A DNA stretch of 34,358 nucleotides from Planctomycetota bacterium (lineage in GTDB: Bacteria > Planctomycetota > UBA11346): assembly GCA_024641365.1 (NCBI GenBank), contig JAHEDF010000003.1, forward strand, positions 1 to 34,358. The letters are read 5' to 3'. Position numbers and translations under genes: made by a program. The notes beneath the pieces are model-generated. The model saw only the letters and a list, made by a program, of their open reading frames with translations. It made no database searches and was not told the DNA's origin. Position 1 is the stretch's first letter. The number at the start of each line of letters is the position of its first letter. Shown here piece by piece: positions 25,801 to 34,358 of the stretch.

Positions 25801-26278
25801 CGTCGAGTTCATCAAGATAGCGTAACGATAAAATAAGACGAAATGGTTCGCGCAGTTCTTTTAGACTGGCGCAAGCAGCGTCGCGTAAAACGCTATCATC
25901 AGGTTCAGGCTCTGGTTTGGGAGCCGTTGCGCGGACTTGGTCTTCATAATGTCGACGGCGTGTAGCTTTGCGAATATGGTCTCGCGCTTCATTTGCTGTA
26001 ATGGCAAGAATCCACGAGCGCACGCTACCTCGTTTATTATAGGTGTGCACAGAGCCTAAGCAGGCGAGGCAGGCTTCTTGTATTGCATCTTCTGCATCGG
26101 CGGTGCTTCCATTACTAATACGTAAAGCGACTTTCCACATGGCATCGGCATGGCGATGGATGAGCTCATTCAGCGCCTGTCGATCACCACGAGCGACACG
26201 TTCCAGTAATGCATAATCTGGATCTTTCGTCTCAGGTGTTGGTATGGCGTGAGGTTGCATATGAGCGCTTACATACAC
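22808..26278 (-). CDS. ECF sigma factor fused to membrane segment, STN-like and HEAT-repeat region
   Basis: A 1156-residue fusion. Residues about 21-95 are sigma-70 region 2 (DAEDAIQEACLACLGSVHTY) and about 135-190 are region 4, with the helix-turn-helix AATLGVSEITVRTRCHRAL. After an Ala/Thr-rich linker comes one transmembrane segment (252-270). A region about 310-420 resembles STN/secretin N-terminal domains (VTLHLNNIDLDSALTLL and LRTVLDALCKSAELRWW). HEAT-like helical repeats then extend to about 1120, with a Pro/Lys-rich tail. The sigma part should act in the cytoplasm and the rest in the periplasm, suggesting a self-contained envelope sensor. The GTG start is favoured by GGAG at 8 nt; an ATG at 26260 is possible. 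No separate anti-sigma gene adjoins it. Confidence 0.85.
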   Translation of the reverse strand: MYVSAHMQPHAIPTPETKDPDYALLERVARGDRQALNELIHRHADAMWKVALRISNGSTADAEDAIQEACLACLGSVHTYNKRGSVRSWILAITANEARDHIRKATRRRHYEDQVRATAPKPEPEPDDSVLRDAACASLKELREPFRLILSLRYLDELDDTAIAATLGVSEITVRTRCHRALNMLRRTLHKRGFAVGTTSLISVMAPLHAAAMPDVLNQLITSTCATGKATTLTMSAGSIGVTTSSLWFGGKLIVTLLSAVVIAVGSASITSKAPKAETPFVVSNENPAVTAVTAPPAPAPDLILDQNVTLHLNNIDLDSALTLLRIAIPLNKRPRFIIGFPTRFADFDQDPASSQHELLPVITNANNKDALFAEVSVASKNQPLRTVLDALCKSAELRWWKNDRFIFIDKPVLSAHLLELEQSFQNTGDLTSAHALASCTDSAALRILLVNLANEGRGKIAAQALSDWINKHTIPIPDRKKKSNGQYAGFFKITDAYDRNILSRFVDDKEVTQALSEAIKQKLFSEIDSIYLAGQLNLPGQLERCIAYTNQLAVAAPPADEPEAEIPLHKKYLFALAALGWSENPAAITPLVGALNNHELDMRVRQLAGKLLGYMHIPQAINALLTAAEKGRESGGRYLYPPVPIAAIAESEDPRVIPFLIKISKDVDNFGNNYAFDGLALNGSTEALQFIAKSTKSKQQPIQSRAIEAALLHEGDITDKILTDLLSKNSHEWLSVSLLSDYSSIRKSDGHIAQLKRILLDDTIPPEKSFNGWDVSGHYKAGQVLVALDKTSAEKFLMDNLPDKNSPRFIAFCRVLAGLSERANNVILALADDPDPRLNILAVECLPELEQQGRERLLLMLDNNIHEEVCLEAVKKIIACFRENPFQRYPIPPLLSQDDKNKLQEVILHIEAKKDALVFPVTADSWKKHLEHRFASVRNETTRFIFDRPEWFAKDDWLNLMAIILQSAELRHYPYSLYKVLDNLYTDDPALWRTAVSFYSNDVDNDVRSNFWSTVGDAFNDVPRISRSMLPAIDRRVVIANADKLLLLEAAAKTAAKDIDPHVRAQAGWTLGVALNYKDILTFPEHERLKSQLRLCAQNETDPQVKNWLEQAVNIKPYASDDEKENTRYTFKWPKKESPQKPVNNPPPPEAANDF

Positions 26279-26286
26279 GGCGAGGT

Positions 26287-26290
26287 CTCC
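26287..26290 (-). promoter_or_regulatory. Ribosome binding site selecting the GTG start
   Basis: The minus strand reads GGAG followed by eight bases and then GTG at 26278. The ATG at 26260 lacks such a site, so the GTG is the better start for the sigma-HEAT gene. Confidence 0.5.
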
Positions 26291-26558
26291 ATTTAGTTGC
26301 CCTGGAGACGCCGCTCAGTTGGACTATGTTCCCGCTAATTGTGAAACAGCGGTACTTTGTTTAAGTTCTTTCTGTACAAAGACTTGTAAATCAGTGTGGT
26401 CATGCGGCTGCTATGTTGAGCCGCAAAACCAATGGACGATCTTAATTTTTTTCAAGCAAAGGAGAAAGCGTATTTTTTGTTCCTTCTCATTCGATTTGAC
26501 GATTTTGGAGGTCCTACTGTAATGTAATTTTTTTAATTAAAACTTTAAAAGTAATTTA

Positions 26559-27542
26559 TCAGCGCAAAACCATCAACCAAAATAACATGGCAAAAGGCGC
26601 GCCGACGGTGCTGACTACAACTAAGGCGGCCATCATAACGGCGTCTCCACCTAACATGCGTGCCATAGGAACCGTAGCCACAGCAACAGGACAGGCATTT
26701 AATATGACAGCGCCGGTTAATGCGTAGGGATTGACGTCCAATGACCAACCAACCACAAAAGTAATAGCTGGTACGGCAAATAATTTCCCAAACGTACCAA
26801 GAGATAGTAAACCTGGGTGTTGTCGCACTAATCCCAGATCTAATTGCATACCGGTTAATAAAAGCGATGCTGGAATAGCGGCAGTTGCGAGTAATTTAAT
26901 TGAAACATCACATACATGCAGCACTTCTAATGGCAGACCAGTAATTGTATTCGGTGGCAAATAGAATTTAGTTATACTCGCAATCATACCAAGCACACAG
27001 GCAATAATTAATGGATTGACGAGCATGTGGTAACCAATTTGTAATAATCCAGCGCGATTGAGACCATGATGTGCTAAGCGTAAGGCGACAACCGTTCCAG
27101 CATTAAAAATTGAAATCATTATGCCTAACAAAACACCAAATGAAGCCATCATAATCGCGGCATTTTCTTTGGGCATCGTCAAGGCGACTAACTCCATGAC
27201 CGGCAATCCAATAAATGCAGCATTTGGACGAGCGACCCCAGAGACGATGGTGCCTCTCAAGACAGGGGGGAGCGAACCGGCTAGCCACCAACTGCCTAAC
27301 CAGCCGCCAAAAAATCCTGCCAGCGCAGCGATCAGCGTTTTCGTGTCAAAATCGTGGACTAAATTAGCATGTGATACCATTACAAACAGCTGAGCGGGTA
27401 AAATTACGTAAAACACCAAGCGATTGAGGTCATCAACGCCCTGATCGGTCACTAATTTAGCCCGAAACGTCCACCAGCCGAGTGCGACCAACGCAAAAAC
27501 CGGCAGCAAAGCTCCGGTCATGAGCCACAGATCACTCCACAT
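26559..27542 (-). CDS. AEC family permease (auxin efflux carrier-like)
   Basis: A 327-residue integral membrane protein with about ten hydrophobic segments, matching the AEC/PF03547 transporters. Family-like elements are LNRLVFYVILPAQLFVMV in the first helices, GVARPNAAFIGLPVM before the middle loop, and ILNACPVAVATVPMARMLGGD near the C-terminus, which is the conserved substrate-path motif. Transport of a carboxylate such as malate or malonate is typical of bacterial members, but no substrate is indicated here. A GTG at 27647 would add 35 residues, including a Cys-rich stretch unlike the family, so the ATG is preferred. No strong ribosome binding site is seen. Confidence 0.88.
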   Translation of the reverse strand: MWSDLWLMTGALLPVFALVALGWWTFRAKLVTDQGVDDLNRLVFYVILPAQLFVMVSHANLVHDFDTKTLIAALAGFFGGWLGSWWLAGSLPPVLRGTIVSGVARPNAAFIGLPVMELVALTMPKENAAIMMASFGVLLGIMISIFNAGTVVALRLAHHGLNRAGLLQIGYHMLVNPLIIACVLGMIASITKFYLPPNTITGLPLEVLHVCDVSIKLLATAAIPASLLLTGMQLDLGLVRQHPGLLSLGTFGKLFAVPAITFVVGWSLDVNPYALTGAVILNACPVAVATVPMARMLGGDAVMMAALVVVSTVGAPFAMLFWLMVLR

Positions 27543-27741
27543 ACAAGGTGTCCAACAACCATAGGCGCATGGCGGGACGTTGGCAAACAACTGCTCCTTC
27601 GCTAGGGGGTGCTCAGTAAGCAACTGTGTGGTTCGTGTTTGCAACACCCGTTTTGCTAACTGCTTCCTCGCCTTGCCTGGGGCACTGAGCCGTCCTCAAA
27701 TGCCCAGCCCTACTATTAGGTAGGAAAACAGGAGTGTTCCT

Positions 27742-28695
27742 ATGTCATTTTTCCGCACGTGTGCCGCGACCGTCTTATTGGTTCCAACGCTGACCGTTTT
27801 TGCAGCAGACAAAAATCCGGGTGTGACGCCTGCATTATTAGTGAATCAAACCATTCCGACTTATGGTGTTGTGAACCAGGTACCGCATTACACCGACAGT
27901 CGTGCAAATGGTTTATATTTAGAAATTCATCAAGTTTTGGCTGACGTTGAAAGTCATGTGATGTCAACCAAATCATCAAAAGCAATGCCAATTGATAATT
28001 CCAAGTCATATAAAATAGATGCGAAAAAAGCAGCAGAAGCTGGTATTGTTATTCCACCGCCACCCGCAATTGGCGATGCGCGATTAAGTGGTTTATTAGA
28101 TCGTTTGGTAGAACTGGATGCAGCGATTACCTATCGAACATATTTAGAACAATGGCAGCTTGATAATAGTTTTGCTAATTTATCACGCGCAGCTCAATTA
28201 CAGGCGCTCAGTGGTTATGTGACGCCTGAAAAAGCGGCCGAAATAGAAAACGCACGTATTGAGGCCTTAAAAGCTGCGGCATTAGCATCGCAAGACGCAG
28301 AGACGAGAGCTAAAGCCGAAAAAGCTGCGGCAAAAGCACAAGCAGCAGCGGATGCCAAGGCAAAAAAAGAAGCTGATGCAGCGGCAAAAGCAGCAGCGAA
28401 AGCAGAAGCCGAAGCAGCAGCGAAGGCAAAAAAAGAAGCTGATGCAGCAGCAAAAGCACAAGCAGCAGCGGATGCCAAGGCAAAAAAAGAAGCTGATGCA
28501 GCGGCAAAAGCACAAGCAGCAGCGGACGCCAAGGCAAAAAAAGAAGCTGATGCAGCGGCAAAAGCACAAGCGGCTAAAGATGCCGAAGCACCTCCAGCCG
28601 AACCACCAGCGGCTGAGCCACCAGCGGCTGAGCCACCAGCGGCTGAGCCACCAGCGGCTGAGCCACCAGAAGTAGAAGCGCCCCCAGAATTATAA
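27742..28695 (+). CDS. Secreted protein with Ala/Lys and Pro/Ala/Glu tandem repeats
   Basis: A 317-residue exported protein with a signal peptide (residues 1-21, ending VFAAD) and a good ribosome binding site (AGGAG). Residues about 22-170 form a unique helical domain (YLEIHQVLADVESHVM, LSGLLDRLVELDAAITYRTYLEQWQL). Residues about 180-285 are an Ala/Lys/Glu-rich repeat, unit A-K-A-Q-A-A-A-D-A-K-A-K-K-E-A-D-A-A, likely a long helix like the TolA stalk. The C-terminus has P-P-A-A-E repeats. The function is unknown; a periplasmic spacer or envelope-linked protein is plausible. The long antisense frame over this region is an artefact of the repeat. Confidence 0.8.
   Translation: MSFFRTCAATVLLVPTLTVFAADKNPGVTPALLVNQTIPTYGVVNQVPHYTDSRANGLYLEIHQVLADVESHVMSTKSSKAMPIDNSKSYKIDAKKAAEAGIVIPPPPAIGDARLSGLLDRLVELDAAITYRTYLEQWQLDNSFANLSRAAQLQALSGYVTPEKAAEIENARIEALKAAALASQDAETRAKAEKAAAKAQAAADAKAKKEADAAAKAAAKAEAEAAAKAKKEADAAAKAQAAADAKAKKEADAAAKAQAAADAKAKKEADAAAKAQAAKDAEAPPAEPPAAEPPAAEPPAAEPPAAEPPEVEAPPEL
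28330..28584 (+). repeat. 54-bp tandem repeats in the Ala/Lys-rich protein
   Basis: Units at 28330-28383, 28450-28503 and 28504-28557 are almost identical 54-bp copies (18 codons). 28384-28449 is a diverged 66-bp version and 28558-28584 a partial copy. High DNA identity suggests recent slippage or recombination. Confidence 0.88.
28603..28662 (+). repeat. Four exact 15-bp tandem repeats
   Basis: CCACCAGCGGCTGAG is repeated four times with no mismatch and encodes P-P-A-A-E; a fifth, diverged unit follows. Confidence 0.92.
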
Positions 28696-28721
28696 ATTTT
28701 CTGTTCGGTGTCATAAAAGCT

Positions 28722-28754
28722 CAAACAAGCGCGGTCATTAGCCGCGCTTGTTTG
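28722..28754 (+). terminator. Hairpin after the repeat protein
   Basis: CAAACAAGCGCGG (28722-28734) and CCGCGCTTGTTTG (28742-28754) make a perfect 13-bp stem with loop TCATTAG, 26 bp past the stop. The following run is T-rich but interrupted, so termination is likely but not textbook. Confidence 0.65.
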
Positions 28755-28830
28755 CGTTTGTGCTTTAGCGCGGAAGCAAAAACCGGTGCTTAGTAGCATT
28801 ATTGCATTTATGTATACCGTCTGCCGCCCC

Positions 28831-29931
28831 ATGGTACGCATCGTAGTTGGTATGAGTGGTGGCGTCGATTCGAGTCTGAGCGCTGCGTTGTTGTCAGAGC
28901 AAGGACACGAAGTCGTTGGTGTGACCATGCAATTGTGGCCATGCGCTGAACAAGATGGTGGATTTACGCGCGAGGATTCATGTTGCTCGCCAACTGAAAC
29001 CATTGATGCCCGTTCAGTCGCACAGGGCACTGGTATTCGCCATTATGTTGTCGACATGGTTGATGGATTTCGTGAAAGTGTAGTCGATGCGTTTGTTGCC
29101 TCGTACGCCGCTGGACAAACGCCCAATCCCTGTGTGCGTTGTAATGAAAAAGTAAAATTCGGTTCATTATGGGATTACGCACAGCGCTTAGGGGCCAAAC
29201 AAGTTGCAACCGGTCATTATGCACGCGTTACCCAGGTTTTTGATCGCTACGTTTTACGCACGGCAGTTGATCGCAATAAAGATCAAACCTATTTTTTATT
29301 TAGTTTAACCCAGGAACAATTAGCAGCAGCACATTTTCCGGTTGGGCATTTAACTAAAGAGGAAGTACGCGAAGCGTCACGACAGAGAAAATTAGCCACT
29401 GCAGACAAACAAGAGTCACAGGATATTTGCTTTATTGGCGCAGAAGGCGTTGGTGGTTTTTTACGTGAGCGTATTCCCGAAGCTTTTTACGAAGGCCCTA
29501 TTATTCATGAAAATGGCAAACAATTAGGGACACACAATGGACTGGCAGCCTACACAATTGGTCAACGTAAAGGTTTGGGCGTGGCTTGGCACGAACCATT
29601 ATTTGTGGTGCGTTTAGAACATGACACCAATACCGTCGTATTAGGACCACGAAAAACATTATTAATTGAAGAATTACTACTAACGGATTGCACCTGGCAT
29701 TTAGGCGATATTTCCGAAAAAGGGCTATCGTGTTTTGTGCGTACGCGTCATCGCGCACCATTGGTACCAGCGATAATCACTCCGCGTGCAGGTGTTGGAC
29801 CAACTGGATTACCAAATGCCACGGTACATTTTCAAGAACCACAGCCACGTACTAATGCTGGACAGGCATGTGTAGCGTATGACGAAAAAGAAGATTTATG
29901 TTTAGGCGGCGGCTGGATCGCGTCAAAATAA
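28831..29931 (+). CDS. mnmA: tRNA-specific 2-thiouridylase
   Basis: MnmA puts sulfur on U34 of glutamate, lysine and glutamine tRNAs, using ATP and a sulfur relay protein. The PP-loop is S-G-G-V-D-S-S (residues 9-15). The two catalytic cysteines are C101 in NPCVRCN and C200 in SQDICF, and TGHYAR and GQRKGLG are further family blocks. The 366-residue length is normal. In-frame starts at 28810 (ATG) and 28786 (GTG) are possible; 28831 gives the family N-terminus. None has a clear ribosome binding site. It converges with the esterase gene with only two bases between the stop codons. Confidence 0.95.
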   Translation: MVRIVVGMSGGVDSSLSAALLSEQGHEVVGVTMQLWPCAEQDGGFTREDSCCSPTETIDARSVAQGTGIRHYVVDMVDGFRESVVDAFVASYAAGQTPNPCVRCNEKVKFGSLWDYAQRLGAKQVATGHYARVTQVFDRYVLRTAVDRNKDQTYFLFSLTQEQLAAAHFPVGHLTKEEVREASRQRKLATADKQESQDICFIGAEGVGGFLRERIPEAFYEGPIIHENGKQLGTHNGLAAYTIGQRKGLGVAWHEPLFVVRLEHDTNTVVLGPRKTLLIEELLLTDCTWHLGDISEKGLSCFVRTRHRAPLVPAIITPRAGVGPTGLPNATVHFQEPQPRTNAGQACVAYDEKEDLCLGGGWIASK

Positions 29932-29933
29932 TA

Positions 29934-30857
29934 TTATTGTGGTGCGTCAGCTGGAATATCCGGCTGTAAATAGCGATCAAATAGTGCATGTGCTGCCGTA
30001 CGTACTTCTGGACGTGCTAACGTTGCGTTGCCGTGTGGCATCCCCTCAATAAGCGTTAATGTCGAATCGACGCCAGCTTTTTGCAAGGCAGTATGCATAA
30101 TAACACTTTGCTCATACGGAATAATTTCGTCAGCGGTTCCATGAATAAAAGCAAATGGCGCATCATCAGGAGTAACATGGGTGATCGGGCTTGCGAGCTT
30201 TGCTAACTCTGGATTTTTTTCTGGTTTACTGCGTAACAGTGCAGCGGCAGTAATATTAATTTCCCAAAAATCCGGATGATCTTTGTTGAGCGCTAACAAA
30301 TCTGTGGCCGGAAATAAGGCGCACACGCACATCACACGACTAGACACACCAGTAAATCCAAGGTCGCCTTCTAATTCGGGATTGTCTTGTACGGTACCAA
30401 GCAATGCGGCGAGGTGAGCACCAGCGGAAGCGCCCCACACGCCAATGCGTTTTTCATCACAGCCATATTGCCACGCATGCACGCGCAGCCAACGAATGGC
30501 TGCTTTGCAATCATGTAATGCGGCGGGGAAACCGTTTTCTTTACTGCCTTTTGCTAAACGATAAGTGATACTGGCTATGGCATAGCCACGCGTAGCGAGT
30601 TTTGCTATTGGACAGGGATAGCGATCACCATTGACCCAACCGCCGCCATGGATCCAGACGACAATAGGTAATGGTTTAGAATACGTTTCTGGTAAATAGA
30701 GATCTAACTGTAATTTTTCTTCACCGTCGTAGATGGGCGCTATCGCATAGGTAATATTTTTATGAATGCGCACCCCATCAGGTTCAACGAGATGACGGGG
30801 CGGGCCAAAGCAACCACATATGCAAACAGCTACGAATAAACAGAACAGAAAGCGCAT
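29934..30857 (-). CDS. Alpha/beta hydrolase, esterase/lipase-type lipoprotein
   Basis: A 307-residue BD-FAE-like esterase. The hydrophobic N-terminus ends in a lipobox-like I-C-G-C with Cys16, so it is probably a lipoprotein. The oxyanion motif H-G-G-G-W (70-74), nucleophile elbow G-A-S-A-G-A-H (142-148, Ser144), an Asp in GTADEIIPYEQ and a His in GMPHGNA complete a catalytic set. Substrates could be acyl or acetyl esters, such as on polysaccharides. It starts 16 bp after the gyrB stop, so the two may share a transcript, although the roles are unrelated. Confidence 0.88.
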   Translation of the reverse strand: MRFLFCLFVAVCICGCFGPPRHLVEPDGVRIHKNITYAIAPIYDGEEKLQLDLYLPETYSKPLPIVVWIHGGGWVNGDRYPCPIAKLATRGYAIASITYRLAKGSKENGFPAALHDCKAAIRWLRVHAWQYGCDEKRIGVWGASAGAHLAALLGTVQDNPELEGDLGFTGVSSRVMCVCALFPATDLLALNKDHPDFWEINITAAALLRSKPEKNPELAKLASPITHVTPDDAPFAFIHGTADEIIPYEQSVIMHTALQKAGVDSTLTLIEGMPHGNATLARPEVRTAAHALFDRYLQPDIPADAPQ

Positions 30858-30873
30858 ATGGCCATTTCCTTCT

Positions 30874-33384
<2,511 letters not shown>

Positions 33385-33586
33385 TCATTCGGTTTTTAAC
33401 CCGAGTTACTAGGTCGGCGCAGTGTACTTTGGCACCCACCGCTGCAATGCCTGTATGGCCGTTGGCGATATGACGGCGTTTAGTTTTCCCGGCCTGTGCC
33501 ATGACGTGATTTTGCGAGGCTCTGGTCGCGGTTTTAGAGCGGACAAGGGCTTGCTGGCAGCGCTTTGTCCCTGAATGTAGGTCGGC

Positions 33587-34358
33587 ATGACCGTGGCCCC
33601 AAGCTCAGATGTGACCGTTTTGTTAGCTCAGACTGTTCAACGAGCAGATGCGGCATTGGAAAAATGGCTCCCAGGCCCAGACGAAGCCCCGCAGCGACTG
33701 CACCAAGCCATGCGTTATAGTGTTTTTGCGGGTGGAAAACGCATTCGTCCGGCGTTGGTGCTAGCGGCTGCGCGCGCAGCAGGTGCTGACGAAGCTCAGC
33801 ATGCACAAGCTATCGACGCGGCCTTAGTTGCGGTCGAAGTGCTCCACACCTACACGCTTATCCATGATGACTTGCCGGCGATGGATGATGACGACCTACG
33901 TCGCGGGCGTCCGACGTGCCACAAGGCCTACGATGAAGCAACGGCCATTTTAGCAGGTGATGCGTTACAAACGTTAGCTTTTGAAGCTGTGGCGACGGTT
34001 GGCGCTTCCGCGGTCCAAGTGTTAGCGCGTGCTGCTGGCAGTCGTGGTGTGGTTGGCGGACAACAAGATGATTTAGACGCCGAAGGCGAAGCAATTGACA
34101 ACTCGCCAGCCACGCGTGCTCGTTTAGAGCGCATTCATCGCGGCAAGACAGCAGCATTAATTCGTGCAAGTTGTGATTTAGGCGCGTTGGCAGTACAAGC
34201 AGCAGAACCAATAAGACAGGCATTAGCAACGTATGGCGAAGCCATTGGTTTAGCATTTCAAGTTGCCGACGATATTTTAGATGCAACGGCAGATTCTTCT
34301 GCGTTAGGAAAAACAGCTGGTAAAGATGCAGCGCAAGGAAAATTAACCTACGTGGCGG
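33587..34358 (+). CDS. ispA: Polyprenyl synthetase (farnesyl diphosphate synthase type), partial
   Basis: An open frame of 257 codons with no stop before the right edge. It makes short-chain prenyl diphosphates from IPP and DMAPP. G-G-K-R-I-R-P (49-55) binds pyrophosphate; the first Asp-rich motif is in HDDLPAMDDDDLRRGRPT, of the DDxxxxD type seen in bacterial FPP synthases; GQQDD and GKTAALI match the family. The second Asp-rich motif appears in QVADDILDAT near the edge of the window. Its codon use is slightly more GC-rich than most neighbours. In many bacteria xseB and dxs adjoin this gene, but only the right side, outside the window, could hold dxs. Confidence 0.9.
   Translation, partial: MTVAPSSDVTVLLAQTVQRADAALEKWLPGPDEAPQRLHQAMRYSVFAGGKRIRPALVLAAARAAGADEAQHAQAIDAALVAVEVLHTYTLIHDDLPAMDDDDLRRGRPTCHKAYDEATAILAGDALQTLAFEAVATVGASAVQVLARAAGSRGVVGGQQDDLDAEGEAIDNSPATRARLERIHRGKTAALIRASCDLGALAVQAAEPIRQALATYGEAIGLAFQVADDILDATADSSALGKTAGKDAAQGKLTYVA

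Noticed and set aside
28215..29030. Long minus-strand frame rich in Ala/Ser/Phe
   Set aside because: It is the antisense of the Ala/Lys repeat and PPAAE repeat of the secreted protein; it has no domain and overlaps mnmA.
33858..34286. Minus-strand frame of 142 residues rich in His and Leu
   Set aside because: It is opposite to ispA, which has clear conserved motifs, and shows no similarity pattern of its own.

Overview
The window looks like a bacterial chromosome segment of roughly 45% GC from the PVC superphylum, most likely Planctomycetota and possibly Verrucomicrobiota. This rests on three things seen here: the paired DUF1592-type cytochrome c and DUF1552 genes, secreted sulfatases beside them, and a very large ECF sigma factor fused to a membrane segment and HEAT repeats. 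No rRNA or tRNA gene, CRISPR array or transposase gene was found.

Layout. 1-6061 (minus strand) is a catabolic or secretion block: a truncated sulfatase, a Tat-signal DUF1552 protein, a c-type cytochrome of the DUF1587/1592/1588/1585 architecture, and a second sulfatase. 6289-7445 (minus) holds a GNAT acetyltransferase and a LolA-like secreted protein. These diverge from a plus-strand operon (7503-9848) of a DJ-1 family protein, a secreted coiled-coil protein, coaD and a small DUF3806-like protein. 9846-10399 is a non-coding mosaic of nested inverted repeats lying exactly between two convergent genes. It is followed by hisB (minus) and two overlapping membrane GGDEF genes (plus, 11211-13786).

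13907-18480 carries a small secreted protein, a one-domain Clp ATPase and thpR (all minus), then eboA-eboB (plus) and a stand-alone receiver protein (minus). 18776-21517 is a SNF2-family ATPase (minus) ending at a strong terminator. 21850-22533 is 6-phosphogluconolactonase (plus). 22808-26278 is the sigma-HEAT fusion (minus), and 26559-27542 is an AEC-type permease (minus). 27742-28695 is a secreted Ala/Lys-repeat protein and 28831-29931 is mnmA (both plus). An esterase lipoprotein and gyrB follow on the minus strand (29934-33366). An ispA-type prenyl synthase (plus) runs off the right edge.

Most genes are housekeeping or single-function. The gene sets most likely to work together are the cytochrome/DUF1552 pair with its sulfatases, the DJ-1-to-9848 operon, the two GGDEF genes and eboAB. 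The least conventional items are the repeat mosaic whose ends supply both neighbouring stop codons, the D2-only Clp ATPase, and the sigma-membrane-HEAT fusion.
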